This document shows positions 7,476-15,517 of a DNA stretch of 64,000 nt, piece after piece. The translations under genes and the position numbers were made by a program. This DNA is from Polyangia bacterium (lineage in GTDB: Bacteria; Myxococcota_A; Polyangia; Nannocystales; Nannocystaceae). The notes beneath the pieces were generated by a model. It was not told the DNA's origin. It was given only the letters and a program-made list of their open reading frames with translations, and did not search any database. The stretch's first letter is position 1. Each line of letters starts with the position of its first letter. Location: NCBI GenBank assembly GCA_030430565.1, contig JAUIKS010000001.1, forward strand, positions 434,001 through 498,000, in the 5' to 3' direction.

Positions 7476-8435
7476 TCAGCCGACGCGGCGCGTGTCCTCG
7501 ATCCCGTAGCGACGACGAAGTTCACGCACGGGGTGATCGATGACCGCCCACATGTCCCAGCCTTCGAACAGGTCGACCGTCATCTTCGAACCGCGGACGT
7601 AGGCGGCCAGGAACGCGTCTGCGTCGAGGTTGCCGAATTCGGGCGAGGCGACCGGCACCATCGGGATCCCGAGGTCAAATTGCGCGAGCACGAACAGCAG
7701 GATCGGGAGGCTCTGCTCGCGGCTGCGAAAGCCCGCCGTGAACGCGGCGACCTGCAGCTCGCCAGCCGGATCGATCCCGTAGCCGCTGAGGACGTGGACC
7801 ATGTCGTGGACGACGATCATCTCGGGCGCGCCGAAGCGCTCGCCGGGGAGCGCGAAGCCGCCGCGTCGAAAGTGCTCGAAGAGCTCGCGGCCGAGCGTTC
7901 CCGCGGGGAGCTCGCGGAGCGCGTGGTAGCGAGCCGCGAGCGCCGGGTCCTCGCGCCAGCCGCGAAACATCGCCAGCTTCGAGACGAGGCCGCGCACGCC
8001 CTCCGATCGCCATAGCTTGGCGAGGCCCTCGCCGATGTACATTCGCCGAATGATGTCATAGCGCATCAGCGTCAGGCGCCGCTCGACGAGCAGGCGCAGG
8101 TCCTTGAGCTCGGGGAGCTCGACGCGAAGGGCCGCCCGGAACGACTCGATCGCCTCGAGCTGACTGCGGCGCGCGTCGCCGCTGGCGAAGGTCGCCACGA
8201 CGACGCCGGCGAGAATCTGCGCGCGGATCTCGGGGCGCGTGACGGCCTCGCGGAGGTCGGTTGGGGTGATCGGCTCGAGGGCGTCGATGTCGACGTCGCT
8301 GCGCAAGACGTGGCGTTGGGCGGCCGCGATGAGCTTGACCTCGATCGGGTTGAGCGGGGCCTCGAGGGTCAGCACCGTCTTGACCGCGCGGAGACCCGCG
8401 CGGGCTTCGTGGGTTGTGGGCAGGTGCAGCTCCAT
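7476..8435 (-). CDS. Coq4-like protein with N-terminal TerB-like helical domain
   Basis: A protein of 319 aa. The C-terminal half carries the Coq4 signature HDxxHx11E exactly (HDMVHVLSGYGIDPAGE), the divalent-metal site of the ubiquinone-biosynthesis scaffold and decarboxylase Coq4. It is followed by the usual FTAGFRSREQSLPILLF helix. The first ~130 residues look like an alpha-helical TerB-type domain (LRAVKTVLTLEAPLNPIEVK). It is predicted soluble or membrane-peripheral. It follows the AraC regulator at 8503-9495 by 67 bp on the same strand, so the two may be one transcript. Coq4-like proteins of bacteria are not all proven in quinone synthesis, so the exact substrate is open. Confidence 0.7.
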   Translation of the reverse strand: MELHLPTTHEARAGLRAVKTVLTLEAPLNPIEVKLIAAAQRHVLRSDVDIDALEPITPTDLREAVTRPEIRAQILAGVVVATFASGDARRSQLEAIESFRAALRVELPELKDLRLLVERRLTLMRYDIIRRMYIGEGLAKLWRSEGVRGLVSKLAMFRGWREDPALAARYHALRELPAGTLGRELFEHFRRGGFALPGERFGAPEMIVVHDMVHVLSGYGIDPAGELQVAAFTAGFRSREQSLPILLFVLAQFDLGIPMVPVASPEFGNLDADAFLAAYVRGSKMTVDLFEGWDMWAVIDHPVRELRRRYGIEDTRRVG

Positions 8436-8502
8436 GTCCCTAGCCTGTCATCGCGCGTCGGCGGGGCCAGGTCGCGACGGGCCGAGATCGTGGGAAATCG
8501 GG

Positions 8503-9495
8503 TCACGCGCGGGAGCGCCGCCAGGCGTCGGGAGTCTCGCCGGTCCAGCGTCGAAACGCGCGGTGAAAGGTGCTCGGCTCGCCGTAGCCGAGCAGGAACG
8601 CGATCTCGTAGATCGCGAGCTGTCGGTCGCCGAGCAGCGCGAGGGCGAGCGCCCGGCGCGTGTCATCGAGCACGGATCCGTACGTGGTGCCGATGGCCTC
8701 GAGCCGTCGGGCGAGGGTCCGGGCGCTCATGCCGAGGCTCCGCGCGATCGCGGTCTTGCTGGTCCCGTGCGCGAGCTCGCGACGCAGCGCCGCGCGCAGC
8801 TGGCTCACGAGCTCCGGCTCGGAGTGACCTGGTAGCTGGTCTTCGAGGAAGCTCAGAAGCGGCGCGCGCAGCTCGAAGGGGGCGCCGGTGATCGGGAGCT
8901 GGAGGGTCGACGCGTCGATCTCCAAGGTGTTGCTGTCGGCTTCGAAGCGCGGCTGGATCCCGAACAGCGCCTCGTGTTCGCGCGGATCGCCGCGGGGCGC
9001 GTGGCGGAAGCTCAGGCCGCGAGGGACCCAGCGTACGCCGGCGAGCGTGCGACCGATGACCACCAGCATGCCGATGCCGACCTCGACGGGGTGGCCGATG
9101 GGCACGAGCTCGTCGCAGACCTCGACGGTCAGCGTCTGGGCGTCACGCCACCGCCAGGACATGGCGTCGGTCAGGAACTGCTGGTAGCGGGTGAAGGTAG
9201 CGAGGGCTTGGCGGAGCGTCCGCGAGCTGACGAGGGCGTAGCCGAGCGCGCCGAGCATGCCTGGTTGCATGCGCTCGAGCAGGATCAGGCCGAGGTTGAC
9301 GCGGGGTCGAGCGGCGAGGATCTCCTCGGCGATCGCGAGCTGACAGCGGATCGGGACCCGCGCGTCACGATCGAGGAGCTCGGACTCGTCAAGCCGGGCG
9401 GCCGCGAGCAGGCGCCTACGCTCGATCCCGAGCTTGCCTCCAACTTGCAGCAAGCCCTCGACCACGCCGGTGAGCAGCGACGGTGCGGTCACCAT
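8503..9495 (-). CDS. AraC-family transcriptional regulator
   Basis: A 330-aa protein. The N-terminal ~200 residues fit the AraC arabinose-binding-like family (PF12625 type: LLQVGGKLGIERRRLLAAA, ARPRVNLGLILLERMQPGMLG, LALATFTRYQQF-like helix). The C-terminal ~100 residues hold the two helix-turn-helices (SKTAIARSLGMSARTLARRL and YEIAFLLGYGEPSTFHRAFR, then RWTGETPDAWRR). Regulators of this layout usually sense a small hydrophobic or amino-acid ligand and activate an adjacent gene. Here the downstream gene is Coq4-like and the divergent gene (start 9715) is a flavin-dependent oxidoreductase, both plausible targets. The start is the ATG at 9495. Confidence 0.85.
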   Translation of the reverse strand: MVTAPSLLTGVVEGLLQVGGKLGIERRRLLAAARLDESELLDRDARVPIRCQLAIAEEILAARPRVNLGLILLERMQPGMLGALGYALVSSRTLRQALATFTRYQQFLTDAMSWRWRDAQTLTVEVCDELVPIGHPVEVGIGMLVVIGRTLAGVRWVPRGLSFRHAPRGDPREHEALFGIQPRFEADSNTLEIDASTLQLPITGAPFELRAPLLSFLEDQLPGHSEPELVSQLRAALRRELAHGTSKTAIARSLGMSARTLARRLEAIGTTYGSVLDDTRRALALALLGDRQLAIYEIAFLLGYGEPSTFHRAFRRWTGETPDAWRRSRA

Positions 9496-9714
9496 GCCGC
9501 ATTATGCCTGAGACGCCATGAGCGCTGGCCACCGCCGCGTTCATGCGTAGAAGTGATTCGCGCCCTGGTGGTCGCGGTCATGATGGAGCGCGCGTCACGC
9601 GGCGCCGGCCCTGCGACTTTTTCACGGGCCAGCGGTCCGGCGGCGATCAATCTCGTCGCTCGAGACACTGCCACCGTTGCGGGGCGTCGCGGCATCGTCC
9701 CGGAGGAGCGGTGT

Positions 9715-11907
9715 GTGTCGAGGACGGGGCGGAGGCGGCGAGTGGTGGTGCTCGGGGGCGGGATGGCGGCGCTGAGCGCCGTCTACGATCTGACAGCTCC
9801 GGCGAACCCCCGCCGCGACGAGTTTCAGATCACGGTCTACCAACTCGGCTGGCGGCTCGGGGGGAAGGGCGCGAGCGGGCGCAACCTCGACCCAGCCTTC
9901 GGCGGGCGGATCGAGGAGCACGGGCTGCACAACCTGTTCGGCTTCTACGACAACACGTTCCGGCTGCTGCGCGGCTGCTACGACGAGCTCGCGCGCCCGC
10001 GGTCGCATCCGCTGGCGGGCTGGCGCGACGCGGTGGCGCCCGAGAGCTCCGCAGTGTTCCTCGAGCCGGTCAATGGTGAACATGTCCCTTGGCGCGTGTA
10101 CAACCCGGCGAACGATCACGAGCCGGGGACCGGCGGCGCGCTGCTGCCGCTGTGGGACACCGTGGTGCTCGCGCTCGAGTTCATCGATCTGAATTGGGCG
10201 AGCAGCGTCCGCGCGCGGACTCCCCCGCTGCCCGGTGATGGCGCTCCGCACCCGCGCGCGGCGCTGCTGCCCGTCGCGGCGCTGGTGTACGCGGCCGCGC
10301 GCGCGCTCCTCGGTCTACGTCAGGCCAGCCGCGTGGTGGCCGAGCGCGTACCTTTTGGGATGATGCTTCGGACAGGCGCCGTGCGCGTCGGCGAGCTCGC
10401 GCTCGCGACCGCGCTCCGTCGCGCGCGCGCGCTCGTCTGGCGAGCGGCGGCGCCGGGGGTCGTCGCGGGTCGGGATCACGACGCGCGCCGCCGCTGGATC
10501 GGCTTTAACTTCGGGACCTCGATCATGATCGGGCTGCTCGAGGACGGCGCGCTCCGCCGCGGCCTCGACTCGATCAACGAGCACGACTTCCGCGCGTGGC
10601 TCACACCCCGCGTCCACGACGACGGCGGGCGGACGCTCGACAGCGTGCTCATGCGCGTGATGTACGACTCGTCCTTCGCCTACGAGGACGGCGACACCCG
10701 GATCCCGCCGGGAGCGCGCTACGCCCCGGGCGCGAACTACGAGGCCGGTACGCTGCTGCGCGGGCTGCTGCGCGCGAGCTTCACCTACAAGGGCGCGTTC
10801 GGCTGGAAGCTGAACGGCGGGACCGGCGATGTCCTGTTCGCGCCGCTGTACGAGCTGCTCCGGCGACGCGGCGTTGAGTTTCGCTTCTTTCACCAGGTCA
10901 CGGCGCTGCGCGCCTCGCCAGGGCCAGCGGGTCGCTGTGTCGACGCCGTTGAGATCGCGCGCCAGGCCACGCCGCGCGGGCGCTATGAGCCGCTCGTCGA
11001 GGTTGAGGGCGTCGGCTGCTGGCCCAGCCAGCCGCGCTACGAGCAGCTGCTCGAGGGCGACGCGCTTCAGCGCCAGCGCGTGGACCTCGAGGATCCTCGC
11101 GCTCCGTGGGAGCCGCCGGCGCGCTTCACCCTGCGACGCGGCGACGACTTCGACGCGGTCATCCTCGGGATCTCCTTGGGCGCGCTGCCGGGGATCTGCA
11201 GCGAGCTGATCGACCAGAGCCCGCGGTGGCGCGCGATGATCAAGCACGTCAAGACGACGCGGACGCAGGCCGCCCAGCTCTGGATCGATCGACCGGTGCG
11301 CGACGCCGGGGCGCGTGACGGTGAGGCGCGCGGACAGCCGATCACCGGGTTTTGGTACAGCGAGGCGAGCCCGCTCAACGTCTGGGCGGACATGAGCCAC
11401 CTGCTGGCGCATGAGCCGTGGCGCGGCCCGAGCCGGCCGCGCCACGTCTCCTACTTTGTCAGCCCGATGGTTGATCCACCCGTCTTTGAGGGCGCTGAGC
11501 GTGCGCGCGCGACGGTCCGCAGCGACCTCGAGACGCTGGTCGCCGAGCACGGCGCCGCGACCGTGTACCGCGGTCTCGACGAATCGGCGTTCCCGTGGCG
11601 CGCGCTCGTCGACGGTCGAGACGAGGCGGGGGAGGGCGCGGCGCGCCTCGACGCGCAGTACGTCCGCGCCAACACGGCGCCCTCGGAGCGCTACGTGCTC
11701 AGCGTCGCGGGGAGCAGCCGCTACCGGCTCCCCGCCCACAGCCCCGAGGAGTTCACGAACCTCTACCTCGCCGGCGACTGGACGCGCAACGGGCTCAACT
11801 GCGGCGCGATGGAGTCGGCGGTGCTCAGCGGTCGGCTCGCCGCGCACGCGTTGAGCGGCTACCCGTCGCGCGCCGAGATCATCGGCTTGGAGCTGTGTGA
11901 GGCGTGA
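9715..11907 (+). CDS. FAD-dependent amine oxidase/phytoene-desaturase-like protein
   Basis: The GTG at 9715 is preceded by a perfect GGAGGAG six bases upstream, so I prefer it to the in-frame ATGs at 9580 and 9583. The product is 730 aa. The N-terminus holds the dinucleotide-binding motif VVVLGGGMAALSAVYDL with the acceptor and second Gly-rich stretch (YQLGWRLGGKGASGRN). The C-terminus has the FAD-closing motif NLYLAGDWTRNG followed by GAMESAVLSGRLAAHAL, as in phytoene and zeta-carotene desaturases and hydroxysqualene dehydroxylase. It is long for that family, with an Arg-rich insert around residues 170-260. It overlaps the DUF5995 gene by 4 nt, implying coupled expression. Substrate unknown; a lipid or isoprenoid is the natural guess. 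Confidence 0.8.
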   Translation: MSRTGRRRRVVVLGGGMAALSAVYDLTAPANPRRDEFQITVYQLGWRLGGKGASGRNLDPAFGGRIEEHGLHNLFGFYDNTFRLLRGCYDELARPRSHPLAGWRDAVAPESSAVFLEPVNGEHVPWRVYNPANDHEPGTGGALLPLWDTVVLALEFIDLNWASSVRARTPPLPGDGAPHPRAALLPVAALVYAAARALLGLRQASRVVAERVPFGMMLRTGAVRVGELALATALRRARALVWRAAAPGVVAGRDHDARRRWIGFNFGTSIMIGLLEDGALRRGLDSINEHDFRAWLTPRVHDDGGRTLDSVLMRVMYDSSFAYEDGDTRIPPGARYAPGANYEAGTLLRGLLRASFTYKGAFGWKLNGGTGDVLFAPLYELLRRRGVEFRFFHQVTALRASPGPAGRCVDAVEIARQATPRGRYEPLVEVEGVGCWPSQPRYEQLLEGDALQRQRVDLEDPRAPWEPPARFTLRRGDDFDAVILGISLGALPGICSELIDQSPRWRAMIKHVKTTRTQAAQLWIDRPVRDAGARDGEARGQPITGFWYSEASPLNVWADMSHLLAHEPWRGPSRPRHVSYFVSPMVDPPVFEGAERARATVRSDLETLVAEHGAATVYRGLDESAFPWRALVDGRDEAGEGAARLDAQYVRANTAPSERYVLSVAGSSRYRLPAHSPEEFTNLYLAGDWTRNGLNCGAMESAVLSGRLAAHALSGYPSRAEIIGLELCEA

Positions 11908-12677
11908 GCGCGTCGCGCCTGCCAGCGTCGCGCCTGCGTGACCTCGACGACGCGCTGCTCGTGCTCCGGGCTCATCGTGACGAGCTCCTGCGCGCGGGCG
12001 ACCCTCGCGGGGTGTTCGCGACCGCCTACGTCGAGGTCACCCACAAGCTCGACGCGCTGCGACGCGACGGGGCGCTTGAGTCACCCGCGTGGGTCTCGCG
12101 GCTCGCGGCTCGCTTCGCGGATTACTACCTGGACGTCTCCCCCGATGACGCGAGCGCGCCGGAGTGCTGGCGCTTCGCCGCCGAGGTCGCGCGCGCGCGC
12201 CCGGGATCGACGCTGGAGCACCTGCTGCTCGGGATGGTCGCGCACATCCTCCACGATCTCCCCCTGGCGCTCGCCGACACGCTCGCCGAGGAGCCCCCGG
12301 AGCGCTGTCGCCGGGACTATGAGCGCTTGCTCGCGGCGCTCGCCGAGTCGGTGCAGCCGATCGTCGACGCGCTCTCGGCTGAATTCTCGCCAGGGCTCGG
12401 GCTGCTCGATCGACTCTCGCTCGGACGGGGCCGCGCGCTGGTGTTTCTCGCGCTCGCGCTCGCGCGCGCGCAGGGCTGGCGACGCGCAGAGCGTATCGCC
12501 GGCGCGCCCTGGGGCCGCGCGCGGGCTCGCGGGCGCTTCGACGCTGAGGCCTGCGGGGTCGCGCGGCAGCTCTCGCGGTTATTCGCGCGCCCGAGCGTCA
12601 GTTGGTCGTTCGAACAGGCGGACTCGATCGCGCGGCGCGGCGACACGCTCACCCGCCGACGCGCGCTCGATGTTTAG
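11904..12677 (+). CDS. DUF5995 family protein
   Basis: A 257-aa protein from a GTG that overlaps the TGA of the upstream oxidoreductase (GTGA). It matches the DUF5995 pattern: FATAYVEVTHKLDALRRDG, the block WVSRLAARFADYYLD, W in ECWRFAAEVAR, and LEHLLLGMVAHILHDLPLAL. It is all-helical, soluble and of unknown function. Overlapping translation with the flavoenzyme suggests it works with it or on the same substrate. The C-terminal ~50 residues are Arg-rich and poorly conserved-looking. Confidence 0.75.
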   Translation: MSASRLPASRLRDLDDALLVLRAHRDELLRAGDPRGVFATAYVEVTHKLDALRRDGALESPAWVSRLAARFADYYLDVSPDDASAPECWRFAAEVARARPGSTLEHLLLGMVAHILHDLPLALADTLAEEPPERCRRDYERLLAALAESVQPIVDALSAEFSPGLGLLDRLSLGRGRALVFLALALARAQGWRRAERIAGAPWGRARARGRFDAEACGVARQLSRLFARPSVSWSFEQADSIARRGDTLTRRRALDV

Positions 12678-12696
12678 GGAGCCGAGCGCAGCCGAG

Positions 12697-13899
12697 CTAC
12701 GGCTCAGGCCAGATCGATACCGAGATATCGGCAGGATCGACGCCCTTGGCCCCGACCCAGATGATGTACTTGCCGGGTTCAAACCAAACCCCTATGGCGG
12801 CGTGCCCGGGCATAAACGGCCCGAGGTTCGCTGGCCAGCCAACCCATTGGAACAAGCCGAACCTTCGTTTTTCACCCCAGACAGTGTCTACTGTCCAGTC
12901 ATCGAGCAGCGGCAGATCGCCCTCCATCGCGGAGTCGCTCGACATGCAGGCGTTTATCTGCGCCGCAACGGCGGAATACTCTGAGTTGAATTCGAAACGA
13001 TAGCGACCTGTCTCGGGGATCTCAATGGCGACGCGTCGCCACATCTCGGGTTGGTTGAGGTTACCGAGACGCGCGATCGTTGAGTCGCTCGCGCAATCCA
13101 CCGTGATGGTGTGCTCCCATCGCTCGCCGTTCCACGGGAGCACGTCGTCGGTGGCGCAGATCTCGAAGGGCCCCAGGCCTCGGAAGTAGTCGGGCGCGTC
13201 GCGTTTGTGCTCCGCGACGAGTTCGCTCCACTCCTTGCCGTAGGCGAGCCGGAACGCCTCGTTTTGGCTCGAGGCGATGTCGTCGCTCCACTCGGCGGCC
13301 TCGTAGGCGGTGAGGTAGGCGTCGATGCCGTAGGTGTCGATGAGCCAGCGGGTGAAGTGGCCGAGCCCTTCGTAGTCGACCGAAGATACGTTTTCGTGCG
13401 CGATGACTTCGGACAACGCGAAGGGTGTTCCCAGCGTTACGCCCTCCAGCATGACGGCGAGGCCCTCGGCGAACACTGGTGGAGCGTCGGGGTTGACTTC
13501 ATTCGCAACCGCGTGGACCAACTCGTGCGCCATTGAATCCCAATTTGTGTACACATTTCCGTTGTTCTTGGTACAGGCCATGGCGCTCTCCGAACAGGCT
13601 TCAATATCGGTGTACCACTCGTACCAAGACACGGAGAAGGGACCGTTTAGTTCGTGCTCGAGAACCTGCGCGACAAACTCTACTTGTTCGTCCATGAGCT
13701 TCAGGTTTCCAGCGCAAACCGGATTCTCAAAGTCGGTCCCAATCTCGAGGTAGTCGGTCTCGTGCGTGACCTCGAGGGAGGCCTCCTCATACTGCGGCAG
13801 CACTTCGCCGCAGCTCATCGTGAACACCGCGAAGATGAGCGTTGCCGGGGCGTATGGTCGTTGGGACACTCCGCAGATGATAGTCGGCGCGTGCGGCAC
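12697..13899 (-). CDS. Putative secreted metallopeptidase lipoprotein (HExxH)
   Basis: A 400-aa protein with a signal peptide and lipobox-like end (FAVFTMSCGE). A zinc-peptidase signature MAHELVHAVANE lies near residue 125, followed ~20 residues later by FAEGLAVMLEG, where the Glu would be the third zinc ligand of a gluzincin. The C-terminal ~150 residues look like a beta-sandwich domain (RVAIEIPETGRYRFEF; GVWFEPGKYIIWVG) of the kind that binds substrate or surface. It probably acts in the periplasm or outside the cell. It is convergent with the DUF5995 gene. The exact peptidase family is not assigned. Confidence 0.7.
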   Translation of the reverse strand: MPHAPTIICGVSQRPYAPATLIFAVFTMSCGEVLPQYEEASLEVTHETDYLEIGTDFENPVCAGNLKLMDEQVEFVAQVLEHELNGPFSVSWYEWYTDIEACSESAMACTKNNGNVYTNWDSMAHELVHAVANEVNPDAPPVFAEGLAVMLEGVTLGTPFALSEVIAHENVSSVDYEGLGHFTRWLIDTYGIDAYLTAYEAAEWSDDIASSQNEAFRLAYGKEWSELVAEHKRDAPDYFRGLGPFEICATDDVLPWNGERWEHTITVDCASDSTIARLGNLNQPEMWRRVAIEIPETGRYRFEFNSEYSAVAAQINACMSSDSAMEGDLPLLDDWTVDTVWGEKRRFGLFQWVGWPANLGPFMPGHAAIGVWFEPGKYIIWVGAKGVDPADISVSIWPEP

Positions 13900-14000
13900 G
13901 AGCCAGTCGAAAAAATTTCGAGTGCTGGCTAGCGAGCGGGACGCTTCGAATTTTCCACGATCTCACGCAACTGTAGTCGAGTTCGACCGACATCCAGCAC

Positions 14001-15398
14001 ATGCTGAATCACAATCGGTTTCGAATCATGGCATTGGCGCTCGGAGTGTGCGGGACGTCTTGTTCGTTCGGTCAGGGAGAGGGGGAGGGCGGGAGCGATG
14101 GAGCGGGGGTAGACGATCAGGACAACGACATTCCAGGAGCGATTGTCTCGTGCGGCGTCGATCCGGAGACGGAGACGCCGAAGCTCGTCTGTGTACGGGA
14201 GGACGATCCGGCGTGTAGCCATCGTGATTACTACGTCGTCCGGTCGCACTGCGCACGGACGTTCGGTGGACTCCCAGCCGACTACATCGGCCAGTGGAGT
14301 CTCCACTCAATTTCAGATGGCGACGAAGAATCCAACTATTGCGATGTCGGCAAGGGGGCCGACGGCCAGCCCGACGGGGTTCTACAAACCCAAGCGACCG
14401 GCGGGATTGGCTGCCACGACTGTCGCGTGTGTGGCGATCAGCTCGCCGGCTACAATGCGAGCTTCCATGACGAGGACTGGATCACGTTCGACTGGTGCCC
14501 CGACAACTATGAAGATCTAGAGGTCTTTTGCGGCGAAGACTGGCTCGGCGGTGACGATGATCAGGCATCCACGGGCCCCGATGACGACAACGACGGGGTA
14601 TGGCGGTGTAATGGGTCTTGGCTGATCTCCGGGACGATGTGGGACTCCTTCGGATCGGAAGAGCCGACCGAGGACCACATCTACATGGCGTTCCCGTCGA
14701 AGCCGGTCTGCGTCGCCGCGAGCGACAGCGCTAGCGCGGTGGGGGAGTGCATCGATCGCTGTCAGTTGATGAACGCCAGTTACCAGACCGAGGCGAACTA
14801 CAGCATGTACAAAGAGTGGGAGCCGTTTCCATGCGCGGATCTCAACCTCTACGAGCCGACGCCGCCGTTCGACATTGTCTCGGAATGCGCGAACGGTGGA
14901 CCGGCGCTCATTGGCGAACCGATGGTGGCCTCCGCGAGCCTCGAGGTCTTCGAGGGCGGGGCGGCGGCTGTCGCCGGGGTCGGCGGCATCGTGGACGCGA
15001 CGATTGAGGTCTGCGCGGCGACGAAGTGCCCCGCTCGCGTGGACGCGCTCGAGATTGGGCCTCGGACGCTTACCGGCGAGTACGTCGCCAAGGACGGGAC
15101 GGCGGTCGAGTACACCCTCGAGGGGGTGCACGTGGAGCTGCAGGCGCCGATGCTCGGTGTTTGGTCCGAGGAGGGGGGTCTCGAGTTCCCGGAGGGGCGC
15201 GCGAGCTTCACGCTCTCGGCGGACTCTGTCGTGTTCGGCGGGCTTCGGGCCGGTCGTATCGCGCCCGTCACGGTCGTCGCGGACCTTCGGGACGCCCGTC
15301 GCCTGCGGGACGGCGGAGTCGCGCTCGAGTTCATCCACAAGGCGAAGGAAGGGTCGCTGCGCTTGAGGGTGCAGATGGACGGCTCCGAGTCGCCGTAA
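14001..15398 (+). CDS. Lipoprotein of unknown function, 465 aa
   Basis: The signal peptide ends in a lipobox (LGVCGTSCSFG), followed by a Gly/Asp-rich linker. Residues ~50-300 hold many Cys and Trp (DDPACSHRDYYVVRSHC; CHDCRVCGDQLAGYN), likely disulphide-linked in the periplasm. The last ~150 residues look like a beta-rich domain (GRASFTLSADSVVFGG). No family recognised. It is divergent from the metallopeptidase gene by 101 bp, so they may share a promoter region, and convergent with the split hydrolase at 15518. Confidence 0.7.
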   Translation: MLNHNRFRIMALALGVCGTSCSFGQGEGEGGSDGAGVDDQDNDIPGAIVSCGVDPETETPKLVCVREDDPACSHRDYYVVRSHCARTFGGLPADYIGQWSLHSISDGDEESNYCDVGKGADGQPDGVLQTQATGGIGCHDCRVCGDQLAGYNASFHDEDWITFDWCPDNYEDLEVFCGEDWLGGDDDQASTGPDDDNDGVWRCNGSWLISGTMWDSFGSEEPTEDHIYMAFPSKPVCVAASDSASAVGECIDRCQLMNASYQTEANYSMYKEWEPFPCADLNLYEPTPPFDIVSECANGGPALIGEPMVASASLEVFEGGAAAVAGVGGIVDATIEVCAATKCPARVDALEIGPRTLTGEYVAKDGTAVEYTLEGVHVELQAPMLGVWSEEGGLEFPEGRASFTLSADSVVFGGLRAGRIAPVTVVADLRDARRLRDGGVALEFIHKAKEGSLRLRVQMDGSESP

Positions 15399-15459
15399 GG
15401 TCGGGGGCGATGCCGAGGCGCGACGGGCTCGTGTTCACTCGTCGCGCCTTGGTCCCGAC

Positions 15460-15485
15460 AAAAAAACGAGGCCGCTGGGGCCCCG
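15460..15485 (-). terminator. Intrinsic terminator of the split-hydrolase gene
   Basis: Read on the minus strand, a 7-bp stem CGGGGCC/GGCCTCG (one G-T pair) with a 5-nt loop is followed by G and seven T residues. It lies 33 bp past the stop of the gene at 15518-17935, between two convergent genes. Confidence 0.7.
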
Positions 15486-15517
15486 CTTTGCGGTTTCTCG
15501 AGCCGAGCTGCCTGGGG

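Noticed and set aside
10315..11847. Long minus-strand frame across the flavoenzyme gene
   Set aside because: It is antisense to the oxidoreductase, Arg-rich and without motifs: a GC-rich shadow.
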